Assembly: GCA_016188575.1 (NCBI GenBank) | Contig: JACPHN010000151.1 | Coordinates: forward strand, 1 to 13,680 | Direction of reading: 5' to 3' | Source: Candidatus Schekmanbacteria bacterium | Lineage (GTDB): Bacteria; CSSED10-310; JACPHN01 | Length of the DNA stretch: 13,680 bases | The notes under the pieces: generated by a model | What the model was told of the DNA's origin: nothing | Databases searched by the model: none | The model's input: the letters and a program-made list of their open reading frames with translations, nothing else | Shown: positions 6,528 through 13,456 of the stretch, piece after piece | Position numbering within the stretch: position 1 is the stretch's first letter | Layout of the letters: the number at the start of each line of letters is the position of its first letter | Position numbers and translations under genes: made by a program

Positions 6528-7421
6528 TCAGAACAGGCCCTTTCCGATGCCCGTACCGCTGTCGGTGAGCATCTGACGGAGTGATTCCGCCGCGGGAGGC
6601 GTCACGCCGAGCGCTCCCAGGGCGGCGATCGCGCGATCCGCGGGCGCGTCGACAGCGCGGGTCGCGTATTTGGGCGGCGACCCCAGGCCCCACAGGTGCA
6701 GGCAGGTCGAGATCGCCCCGACAATCGACACCAGCGCCAGGTGCGCGGCGTCTTCGGTGGCCGCGGCGTCGGGTTCATGGTGAAACAGCGCCACGGTCTG
6801 AAACGGCACCGGGAGTCCCCAGAATTTCAGGAGTTGATGCCCGACGTGGCGATGGTCCACGCCCAGCACCGCGGCCTCCGTTTCCAGGTAGGTTCCGGCC
6901 CCCTCCCACACGCGCCGCAAGACCTCTCCATACTCGTCGGGAAAGCGCGCCAGCATGACCACCTTGCCGACATCATGCAGCAATGCCCCCAAAAACGCTT
7001 CCTCGGCGTCGACGCGCAGCGCGCTTCCGAGGTCCTGCGCGACCTGCCGCGCCGCCAAGCCCGCCAGCACCGAGTGCTGCCACAAGACATCGGCACCCGC
7101 GATTGCCTTCCGCGCGCCCCGGAACAGCGACTGTGTCGCGACAGTGACGAGCACCGAGCGCACCTTCTTGAACCCGAGCCGCACGATGGCGTCGCGCAGC
7201 GAGCTGACCACGCGCGCCCGGGAATACAGCGCGGTGTTGGAGATCCGAAGCATCTCCGTGGCGAGCGCCGCATCGACCTCGATCACCTTCTGCAGCTCGG
7301 CGAGGGTAGTTTCCGGGTCCGCGATGAGCTCCATCGCTTTCGCCGCCACCGCCGGCATGGCCGGAAGATGATCCGTGTTGGCCGCGAGATCGGCCGGAGT
7401 GAATGCTGCCGCTCTGCTCAT
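6528..7421 (-). CDS. HDOD-domain protein (first gene of the operon)
   Basis: 297 aa from the ATG at 7421. HDOD domain about 12-220: LPAMPAVAAKAMELI, EVDAALATEMLRISNTALYS, SSLRDAIVRLGFKKVRSV, LWQHSVLAG (H116), GALLHDVGKVVMLARFP (H149, D150), GVDHRHVGHQLL (H190) and LFHHEPD (H214, H215). As in the following gene the HD and surrounding His residues are kept. The C-terminal 75 residues are variable and end in a Gly-rich tail. It is the promoter-proximal gene of the four-gene unit and diverges from the 604-aa pseudo-HD gene across 285 nt. Identity to the second HDOD protein is low by eye, so the pair looks like an old duplication or separate recruitment rather than a recent copy. The ribosome binding site is weak (no clear GGAGG in the 15 nt before the ATG). 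Confidence 0.88.
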   Translation of the reverse strand: MSRAAAFTPADLAANTDHLPAMPAVAAKAMELIADPETTLAELQKVIEVDAALATEMLRISNTALYSRARVVSSLRDAIVRLGFKKVRSVLVTVATQSLFRGARKAIAGADVLWQHSVLAGLAARQVAQDLGSALRVDAEEAFLGALLHDVGKVVMLARFPDEYGEVLRRVWEGAGTYLETEAAVLGVDHRHVGHQLLKFWGLPVPFQTVALFHHEPDAAATEDAAHLALVSIVGAISTCLHLWGLGSPPKYATRAVDAPADRAIAALGALGVTPPAAESLRQMLTDSGTGIGKGLF

Positions 7422-7706
7422 GAGTGCCGCGATGTGCTTTGTTGCTCCCGGCGAGCGCCTGTGTGTGCCCCGTGCCTGTCATAGTACATGAAAGGGCATC
7501 CTGACCGCCAGGCGTCCGGAACCGCCCGGATTGGCCGCCTGGCACTTTCCCCCGAGCATCGATTCTCCCCAGACCCAGAAGGGCACAGGATTCAGGCGGC
7601 CGTGACCTTGCAGCCGAACCCCGCTCGGCATACGCTCCCTGGCGGTGTGATTTCCCTGCTGTGAGAGCGATATGCCTGGAAAACGAAATCTGGGACACGC
7701 GCGCGA
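7422..7706. promoter_or_regulatory. Divergent intergenic region between the HDOD operon and the pseudo-HD unit
   Basis: 285 nt separate the two divergent start codons, so promoters for both units should lie here. On the minus strand TACTAT (rc of 7484-7489) is a possible -10, but no convincing -35 precedes it. On the plus strand a 14-codon ORF (ATG at 7672, TGA at 7714-7716) overlaps the start of the 604-aa gene, which itself lacks a clear ribosome binding site. I see no sigma-54 site and no strong operator palindrome. Confidence 0.4.
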
Positions 7707-9521
7707 ATGTCGGTGACCACGAGCGTTCGCGACGCAATTCATGGCCGCATCGATCTGTCGCCCCTCGAGCGTCACCTCGTTTCGACGCGGCTCCTCCATC
7801 GACTTCGGCGTATCCGACAGCACCCGTTCGCCGGCGCCATCTATCCGGGATCAGGCTGGTCGGTCTTCGACCACAGCCTGGGGGCTGCTGCCGCCGCCGG
7901 TCGCCTGGTCCGACACGTTCTCGAGTCATCGCCAACTGCCGCGGTCGCCCGGTTCGCCGCGGCGCTCTACGCAGAGCTCGATCTGACCCGGCCGCAGACA
8001 CGTGAGCAAACCGTCAAGGAACTGGTCGATGCGGCGCGACTACACGCCATGTGCTACCACCTTGGCGCCCTACCGTACTCGACCTCCATCGGCCCCGTTC
8101 TCGCCGAGGGCGCGGCTGCCGGCAACGCGGATCATCTCCCACTGGACCCCGCGGTGGCGGCCCGTTTCCACCACCTGCCGGCTACCGCGGACTACCGCGA
8201 CTTGCTCCGACTCAACAGCGCGGCGATCGTGGCTCGCGGACCCGAGATCAGCGACGTGCTGCGCGAGTGCCCGCGTCTGCGCGCTCTGGTAGAGGGTGCA
8301 CTCACCGTTGCCGAGGGCGAAACGCGACCCGCTCTCAGCGTCTTCACCGAGTTTGTAGAAGGGCCGCTCGGCGCCCTCGCGCTCGACTCCGTCTGGCGGG
8401 ATGGCGGCTCCATCGGAGCATCCCAGTGCCGACCGGACGTGACGGACTTGACTGGCGCCATGCACCTGAGAAGCGCAGCGGCGAATGCGTTCGAGCTCGT
8501 GGTGGACGGCTCCTCTCTGGACGTCTTGGAGACCTTCGTCCTTGACGCCTATCGCATTCAGCGCCAGTTGTATCAGGACCCGAGCGTCCTGGCTCGCGCC
8601 GCGATGCTGGCGGCGATTGCAGGCGCGTTGTTTGCGCCGCACTCGGAACTGGCCGCCGCCAACCGCTGCCGGCCCGGCGCCTGCGTCGATCTCTCGCGAC
8701 TGAATCCTCTTACCCCGCCGCCTGGCGCTGCCGACGACGAGGAATCGATGCGCCTGGGCCTGATCCAGCTTCACGATCAGCTTGGCCGTCATTCGCAAGC
8801 GCGCGCCGCAGCGCCAGACGGCGACGGCCTGACGGGAGATGTCGCCGCGGAGCTGCTGGAAAACCTCTTCTTTCGGACCTGGATTCCGGGCTGGCTCTGG
8901 CGTGACTATCGCGAGTATCGAGAGCTGGACCCGGTGCTCGGCTCCCACCTCCGCGCGGTGCTCGGGGCGGTTGATACCGAACGGCCTCCGGTACGCGAAA
9001 CGCTGCTGCCCATTCCCGATGCTTCCAGTCTGCTCATCCTGAATCGAATTGCGGAAACGCTGTTGCGCGGCGTTGGCCAAAGCGACTTGCAGTGCTATAT
9101 GCTTAAGAAAGAAAGTAGATTCCGGGACGGAGCCTTCGTCGTCACAAGCGGGGCAAATTACCCGGCGTTCTGGACTCGATGTCCATGGCGGAGGGAACGG
9201 GGTCAGTCGCTAGCTGAGATGATCGTGGTCGAGGAGTCGTGGGGGAACGTGTACAGGCTTTCAGATAAGCTGTCTGCCCTGGCCCACTTGCCAGCGAGCG
9301 TGGAGCCCGCCGTCCTGCCCTGGGCGGTGTTGGTCAGTCGGTCCTCCGCCGCGGCGGCCGCGGGAAAGACTGAGGCGGAGAGCGCCGAAGCGCAGTGCTT
9401 TTTTGCCGAACGCCTGGTGAGCTGGGTGTGTGCTCGTACAGGCAGGCAGGGCACAGCGGCACTCGAAGAATGGCTAGCTCCGCCCGCATCGCATCCTGCA
9501 CAACCAGAGGAGGCACACTAA
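7707..9521 (+). CDS. HD-superfamily (dNTPase/SAMHD1-like) protein with degenerate metal site
   Basis: 604 aa. The N-terminus follows the HD dNTPase-like layout: SVRDAIHGRIDLSPLE, LLHRLRRIRQ, AIYPGSGWSVFDHSLGA. The last matches 'YPGA.H.RFEHSLGV' and keeps H56. The next block, expected as LLHDIGHGPFSH, reads MCYHLGALPYST, so His-Asp is Tyr117-His118 and the following His residues are Ala and Thr. The expected 'DRLDYLLRD' block reads LALDSVWRD, which keeps D227, R231 and D232 but has Leu224 at the position of the metal aspartate (D311 in SAMHD1). By eye alignment three of four metal ligands are gone, so hydrolase activity is unlikely. The remaining ~350 residues contain no domain I recognise. 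There is no signal peptide or membrane helix. The start at ATG 7707 matches the family N-terminus despite a poor ribosome binding site. It is followed after 1 nt by a small helical protein, and the two are probably co-expressed. Confidence 0.7.
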   Translation: MSVTTSVRDAIHGRIDLSPLERHLVSTRLLHRLRRIRQHPFAGAIYPGSGWSVFDHSLGAAAAAGRLVRHVLESSPTAAVARFAAALYAELDLTRPQTREQTVKELVDAARLHAMCYHLGALPYSTSIGPVLAEGAAAGNADHLPLDPAVAARFHHLPATADYRDLLRLNSAAIVARGPEISDVLRECPRLRALVEGALTVAEGETRPALSVFTEFVEGPLGALALDSVWRDGGSIGASQCRPDVTDLTGAMHLRSAAANAFELVVDGSSLDVLETFVLDAYRIQRQLYQDPSVLARAAMLAAIAGALFAPHSELAAANRCRPGACVDLSRLNPLTPPPGAADDEESMRLGLIQLHDQLGRHSQARAAAPDGDGLTGDVAAELLENLFFRTWIPGWLWRDYREYRELDPVLGSHLRAVLGAVDTERPPVRETLLPIPDASSLLILNRIAETLLRGVGQSDLQCYMLKKESRFRDGAFVVTSGANYPAFWTRCPWRRERGQSLAEMIVVEESWGNVYRLSDKLSALAHLPASVEPAVLPWAVLVSRSSAAAAAGKTEAESAEAQCFFAERLVSWVCARTGRQGTAALEEWLAPPASHPAQPEEAH

Positions 9522-9522
9522 G

Positions 9523-9795
9523 ATGGCGCAGACGTCCGCTGTTTCTGGGGCTGCAGCGCAAGCTTCCGGCGGCACGACCTTTGCGGCGAAAGGCCGGCCC
9601 TCGCCGGCCGCTGCGGAGCAACGCGAGGATGCTCTTGAGCTTGAAAGCAGCCGCGACCGCATTCATGAAGCGCGTGAGAAAGCGGCGCAGAATGCGCGCG
9701 GAGATCAAGAGCAGCTTCGCAAGGCCGATGAGCAGATCCGCCGCAACGCCGACGCGGAGCGCGGTCGCGGGCAGTTGGTCAATACGCTCGCCTGA
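9523..9795 (+). CDS. Small charged alpha-helical protein, unknown function
   Basis: 90 aa. The ATG lies 1 nt after the TAA of the 604-aa gene, with GAGGAGG just upstream inside that gene, so the two form a coupled pair. Residues 1-30 are Ala/Ser/Gly-rich and probably flexible. Residues 31-82 are rich in Glu, Arg, Gln and Ala with few helix breakers (EDALELESSRDRIHEAREKA and onwards) and should form a long, perhaps coiled-coil helix. The tail reads RGQLVNTLA. There are no Cys or Trp residues and no membrane segment. I do not recognise a family. Its position suggests a binding partner of the pseudo-HD protein; this is inference only. Confidence 0.65.
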   Translation: MAQTSAVSGAAAQASGGTTFAAKGRPSPAAAEQREDALELESSRDRIHEAREKAAQNARGDQEQLRKADEQIRRNADAERGRGQLVNTLA

Positions 9796-9983
9796 CGGGG
9801 CGTACTCCGTGTTCTACGGGAACCTTCAAGCCGACTCGGAGGACCCGCGGTGCGAGGTGTGGAGCGCGCGCTGGCTAATGGGAAACTCGAGGTGCGAGGT
9901 CGTCCGTTTCATCCGGCGCGGGTCGGCGGAGTCGGTGGAAAACTGATGAGGAACCGCCTGCCGCCGATAGTGTAAACACCCTC
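9796..9983. other. Convergent intergenic spacer with short direct repeats
   Basis: The spacer lies between the small helical gene and the integrase remnant. GGTGCGAGGT occurs at 9849-9858 and again at 9891-9900. No terminator hairpin with a T-tract is visible. Any lost 3' sequence of the integrase may once have lain here. Confidence 0.5.
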
Positions 9984-10988
9984 TCAAAGGCTGTCCAACG
10001 GACTGCCAACCCCATTCCCGCCCAGCGTTCGGGTACTTCCGCGCCAGCGTCTCGGGTGGCGGCGCCCCCGCGCAGCCTCGCGCCAGATCCGCTTCGTGCC
10101 ATGCACGCACTTTCGCCAGGTGTCCCTGCAGATCTGCCTGAACGACGCTGGCAGCAGCGTCGTGCGATCCCGGTCGCCTTTTCCGCCGCGGACGACGACC
10201 AGCCCGGCATCGAAATCGAGGTCCTTGACCCGCAACCGCAGCAAGTCCATCAGCCGCAGCACCGTTCCGTAGGGGAATCTGACCATCAACTGGTACTCGG
10301 ATTTCACCGCTGCGAGCAGCGCCTTCACCTCGGCTAGCGAAAAGACAGTCGGCAGCCTACGCCCACGCTTGGCCCGCACCGTCCGGGCCATCTCCGCCAA
10401 GTCCATGCGCAGCACCTCGCGAAAGAGGAGGAGCAAGGCGCTGAACGCCTGGTTCTGAGTCGAGGCACTCACCTTCTGTACCATCGCCAGGCGGGTGAGA
10501 AAGGCCTGGAGATCGGCCGCGGTCGGCTCACCGGCCAGGCCGGTCTGCCCGCGATACTCCAGGAAACGGCGCGACCAATCCAGATACGCCTTCTCGGTGG
10601 CCCTGACATAGTGCCGTAGCCGGATCACCTCCCGCAGGCGCTGGAGCAGGTCTTGATCGTCGGCCGGCACGGCGTCGTTGGTCAACTCGGGAGCGCTCGA
10701 CTGCCCGGGCTCCCTAGCAGCCCGATATTGGTAGCGGTAGATGCGCACAGCGTCGGCCGACTGGCGCACCTGCCAGGGCTCCGTACCGACTCGATTGCCG
10801 ACCTCGGCCAGGAAGGCGTCCAGCGTTCGCTCAAAGGTGTATCCCCGCTGTTGCCGTGCGAAGCGCAGGAGCTCGCGCACCCAACGCACCAGGAAGGACT
10901 GTTGCTGGGGCGGAGCCAGCTGCCGCTGGCGAAGGAAGCTCGCGTATCCATCCAGAACGGCCCCTAGTGGGTCGCCAGCTTCAGTCAT
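9984..10988 (-). pseudogene. intI-like: Integron-type tyrosine recombinase (IntI-like), frameshifted and C-terminally deleted
   Basis: The open frame gives 334 aa from an ATG at 10988 (GGAGGG 5 nt upstream). Residues 1-95 are an extra N-terminal helical domain. Residues 110-205 are the core-binding domain with the IntI signature IRLRHYVRATEKAYLDW and VSASTQNQAFSALLLLFREVL. Residues 211-280 start the catalytic domain: RRLPTVFSLAEV, YGTVLRLMDLLRLRVKDLDF (R245) and VVVRGGKGDRDRTTLLP (K270). Near 10141 the frame is lost. The neighbouring frame continues the protein as HLAKVRAWHEADLARG and then LARKYPNAGREWGWQ, the insert peculiar to integron integrases. After that, where YVFP and the H-x-x-R, His and Tyr blocks should follow, about 100 residues are missing and the sequence passes to SPLDSL-stop, which resembles the normal IntI C-terminus. 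Without the HxxR box and nucleophilic Tyr it cannot recombine. Expression of a fragment is possible. Confidence 0.85.
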
Positions 10989-11179
10989 AACGGCCCTCCG
11001 GCATCATACCCATAACCATAACCACGTCGAGTGCCAGACTATGGTAGCCCACGCGCGCCGTCTGTTACCCCCCGCAGCCCGGCATGGGACGCTTGACAGC
11101 ACCCACCGCCGATGCTACGCGCCTTTGCCGATGCTGAGCTCCTACCTCCGAGAAATGGGGATTTTGGGCAGAAGAAGGA

Positions 11180-11208
11180 GTTCTTCCGACGCTGCGCGTC
11201 GGAAGAAC
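11180..11208. repeat. Perfect 13-bp inverted repeat, 3-nt loop
   Basis: GTTCTTCCGACGC (11180-11192) pairs fully with GCGTCGGAAGAAC (11196-11208) around TGC. Neither side has a clean T-tract, although the minus-strand downstream side is pyrimidine-rich (CTCCTTCTTCT). It may end leftward transcription from the transposase, or be a transposon or recombination structure. Confidence 0.85.
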
Positions 11209-11224
11209 GGCGCCGGGCAAGGTT

Positions 11225-11264
11225 CGGTTGTCCCGCCGCGCTGATTCGCGCGGCAGAACAACCG
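11225..11264. repeat. Two-part inverted repeat with 3x3 internal loop
   Basis: The outer arms CGGTTGT/ACAACCG (7 bp) and inner arms GCCGCGC/GCGCGGC (7 bp) are separated by a symmetric CCC/AGA internal loop, with a 6-nt TGATTC apex. It lies 16 nt from the 11180-11208 hairpin. No T-tract follows. Confidence 0.8.
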
Positions 11265-11424
11265 GCTGCAGCGGACAGCGCCCTGCGGTAGTAAGCTACC
11301 TCCGAGCGCTGCCGCTGACCCGGCGCCCCGTTCGGCCCACGGGATGCGCACCTCAGTCGCGTTGATGGCGCGATAACGGCGTGATTTTGCGGTTTCCATT
11401 CGGTTTGCCGTGCGCGAGGTTTGA

Positions 11425-13392
11425 TCAAGCCGCGTGCAGTTGAAGCATCTGTTGGATGGGTATGGGGATGCCCGTCAGATGCACGTGTCGCACCCGCCCC
11501 TTGGCCACCAAGGCGTTCCGCTGTTGACGTTCCGTCCACGTCAGTCGTCGATGGGCTCGTTGATCGCGATTGAGCGAGACGACGTTCAATGGCGACGGGT
11601 TGATTTCGGCCAGGCGTTCCTCGATCGTGACCGTCTGCCCGAGCAGTTGCTGGTGAAGGCGCCCGCTCATCTGCGCAGCCGGCACATCGAGCCAGTAAAC
11701 AGGCGGACGTTCGATGCGCTCGAGGAGCGATTCCGCCTGCGGCCCATTTCCTGGCTGCGGCATCGTTTCGGTGCGTCGAATCCTCACCGTGATGCTTCGG
11801 CCACTCTGTCGACCCGAGCCACTGCCCAGGCACCTGTCGGCCAACGGAAACGCGCGACAATCTCTGCGCCGTGCCGTGTAGCGCGCCTGCTCCACATCTC
11901 CGCTCGTCGTCCGCGTGCTCGGCCGCATGGCGTTGCCGGCTGGACAGCGGACGGTGCTTTCGTCGATCCACTCGAAATCGTCTCCGCCGAGCTTCTCCGC
12001 CGACGGCCCTCGCCCTGCGGCGATCTCGATCTCGGTGCTTGGCTCGGGCAGCGGTGCCGGCAAGGAATCCGTGCTCTCGCTTGCGACTTCGACGATATCG
12101 GCTGGCGACCATTCCGTGCGGCGCCGCCGCGCCTCGCTGATCTCCTCGCCAAGGCGTACCCGCGCATTGAGCGCCGCCAGGCAGACGTGGGCGAAGAACG
12201 CCTGGCCGCAAAGCGCCGTGCTGACGAGACGATCGGCATCGCCTTGCTTGTCTTCGCTGCCGAAACACCGCTCCTGGTCACCACGGCCGAGATACAAACT
12301 GACGACATCGAGCGCCGAGAGCTGTTCGACGGTACGATCGGTTACAAACAGCTCATAGATCTTCGGCCCGATCCGCTTTCCGATCTTGCTCCGTTTCGCC
12401 GCCTCGGGACCGGGATCGCGGATCGTGACCACCAGTCGGGTGCTGATTACCAGAGGCGATCGGCCGCCGGCCCGCCACGTGATGGTCCCGACATCGACCA
12501 CCTGACGCGGCGTCACTTCACCATGAGGTCGGAAATCCGGCGTCGGACCTTGGGCGATGGCTTTGCGCACCGCCACGGACTTGACCAGTCGGTAGTCGGC
12601 GCTTCGGCAAAGATACCCGAGACCGAAGGCCGTGATTGCCGCAATGAGCTTGACGAAACCATGAGCGCCGTCGAGGCGCACGACTCCTTCGCTCCGCGCG
12701 ATCTGGTGATGATCGAGGTAGTCGGCAATCGTCCCGCAGCAGGTCGACAGCTCGTCTTCGAGCGCGCCGTTGCCCGGAGCCAGCACCGAGTCGAGCCATT
12801 CCTTGGTCTGGGCATTCTGCGGCACCATGCGGGACCGGACCGCTTCGCCGCGCTTCCGCCCGGTGTAGCCCGGAGCGAAGCTCCAAGCGCTCCGGCGACG
12901 CGCCGGCGGGCGATCTTCGCCGTCCACGAGATGGCGTACGCGGATTGCTTGCCGGGTGCCGTCGGTGTCGAACATCAACCACCGCTGGCCCTTTCGGTCC
13001 AGCAAACCCAGGGTCTCGTCGAGCGGGGGTGCCCCAACGACGCGCAGAAATCGACTGAGGGCACTCGCAGATGGCACAGCTTCACGATCCCAGGCCGCGG
13101 CCAAGGCCTGTTCGTACCCTTCGAGCCGCTTGCGAAAGTGGCGAACATGGAGATGACCGCTGAGGGAGAACGCGAGAAGCATCAGCACGTAATCGCACAC
13201 CTCATAATCACCCGCCTTTCCGCGCGGAGCTCGAACCGACTCGTCGATCGCATCGAGAATGCCGATCATACGCCAGAATCGGGCAACGACGATGGCTTCG
13301 ACAAGCCAATCCGGCGTCGTGATCGACGGGGTCGCGGTTGATGTGACCACGCTGGTCTCAGTAGGCTCTACGGCGGACGTCATCACGGGCAT
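11425..13392 (-). CDS. IS4-superfamily DDE transposase with long C-terminal extension
   Basis: 655 aa. The catalytic core shows D142/D144 in LMFDTDGTRQ, D241 in VVRLDGAHGF and a YREK-type signature: Y367, R370, E374 and K382 in YLGRGDQERCFGSEDK. This is characteristic of the IS4 group of RNase-H-fold transposases. Residues 1-120 are an N-terminal helical region (HLHVRHFRKRL, SASALSRFLRVVG). The C-terminal third includes a segment with spaced cysteines (VRCPAGN, DCRAF, DRCLG) that may be a worn zinc-binding motif, then the tail RRLTWTERQQRNA. The frame is open throughout and all catalytic residues are present, so it may be active. The exact IS family cannot be fixed without a search. It is transcribed towards the integrase remnant. 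SD GGAG (rc of 13401-13404) is 8 nt from the ATG at 13392, and both are in a stem-loop. A second in-frame ATG at 13383 is an alternative start. Confidence 0.85.
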   Translation of the reverse strand: MPVMTSAVEPTETSVVTSTATPSITTPDWLVEAIVVARFWRMIGILDAIDESVRAPRGKAGDYEVCDYVLMLLAFSLSGHLHVRHFRKRLEGYEQALAAAWDREAVPSASALSRFLRVVGAPPLDETLGLLDRKGQRWLMFDTDGTRQAIRVRHLVDGEDRPPARRRSAWSFAPGYTGRKRGEAVRSRMVPQNAQTKEWLDSVLAPGNGALEDELSTCCGTIADYLDHHQIARSEGVVRLDGAHGFVKLIAAITAFGLGYLCRSADYRLVKSVAVRKAIAQGPTPDFRPHGEVTPRQVVDVGTITWRAGGRSPLVISTRLVVTIRDPGPEAAKRSKIGKRIGPKIYELFVTDRTVEQLSALDVVSLYLGRGDQERCFGSEDKQGDADRLVSTALCGQAFFAHVCLAALNARVRLGEEISEARRRRTEWSPADIVEVASESTDSLPAPLPEPSTEIEIAAGRGPSAEKLGGDDFEWIDESTVRCPAGNAMRPSTRTTSGDVEQARYTARRRDCRAFPLADRCLGSGSGRQSGRSITVRIRRTETMPQPGNGPQAESLLERIERPPVYWLDVPAAQMSGRLHQQLLGQTVTIEERLAEINPSPLNVVSLNRDQRAHRRLTWTERQQRNALVAKGRVRHVHLTGIPIPIQQMLQLHAA

Positions 13393-13449
13393 CGGACTCG
13401 CTCCAGTCGAGAGAGTAATTGTGAATTTCGACTAGAGCACCGATGCCCG
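13386..13449 (-). promoter_or_regulatory. Stem-loop masking the transposase ribosome binding site and start codon
   Basis: CGGGCATCGG (13386-13395) pairs perfectly with CCGATGCCCG (13440-13449). After a small internal loop, GCTC pairs, then AGTCGA (13405-13410) with TCGACT (13428-13433), giving about 20 bp around a 17-nt loop. In leftward RNA the start codon (13392-13390) and most of the GGAG site lie in the 3' arm. Transcripts entering from outside would carry both arms and be poorly translated; a transcript starting inside the loop would not. IS10 and IS50 are known to limit transposase expression from readthrough in this way; its operation here is inferred. Confidence 0.65.
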
Positions 13450-13456
13450 TTTTTTT
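13386..13456 (+). terminator. Intrinsic terminator-like hairpin for rightward transcription
   Basis: The same inverted repeat is followed directly on the plus strand by seven T (13450-13456), the layout of a factor-independent terminator. It would stop antisense RNA crossing the transposase from reaching the ORF at 13617. Confidence 0.65.

Larger units (their letters stand above)
10989..11424. other. Non-coding stretch between integrase remnant and transposase
   Basis: No convincing gene is present. Near the integrase start the plus strand carries CCATAACCATAACCA, a short tandem repeat where an attI site could have been, but no GTTRRRY core was found. Two strong inverted repeats (11180-11208 and 11225-11264) follow. 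CTACCTCCGAG is repeated directly at 11142-11152 and 11296-11306. The 3' end of the insertion sequence carrying the transposase should lie within about 11270-11424; I could not define its terminal repeat. Confidence 0.5.

Noticed and set aside
4332-6568. Long plus-strand open frames opposite the histidine kinase and HDOD genes
   Set aside because: They mirror real minus-strand genes with intact motifs and have no domain signal or supporting ribosome binding site.
7539-7560. TGGCAC as a sigma-54 promoter for the pseudo-HD unit
   Set aside because: The matching -12 GC element is missing at the required spacing (CCCG instead of TTGC).
6973-8001. 342-codon minus-strand frame spanning the divergent spacer
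   Set aside because: It crosses the HDOD start, the promoter region and the antisense of the pseudo-HD gene; composition is Gly/Arg-rich without motifs.
11142-11399. 85-codon minus-strand frame downstream of the transposase
   Set aside because: Its codons are mostly the two hairpins; no family pattern and no strong ribosome binding site, so it is more likely non-coding.
10989-11424. attI or attC integron sites next to the integrase
   Set aside because: I looked for RYYYAAC...GTTRRRY pairs; the hairpins have outer boxes CGGTTGT/ACAACCG, which do not match, and no GTTRRRY cassette junction was found.
11434-13341. 635-codon plus-strand open frame opposite the transposase
   Set aside because: The minus strand carries the DDE and YREK residues; the plus frame is a mirror with no recognisable motif and begins inside the transposase 3' end.
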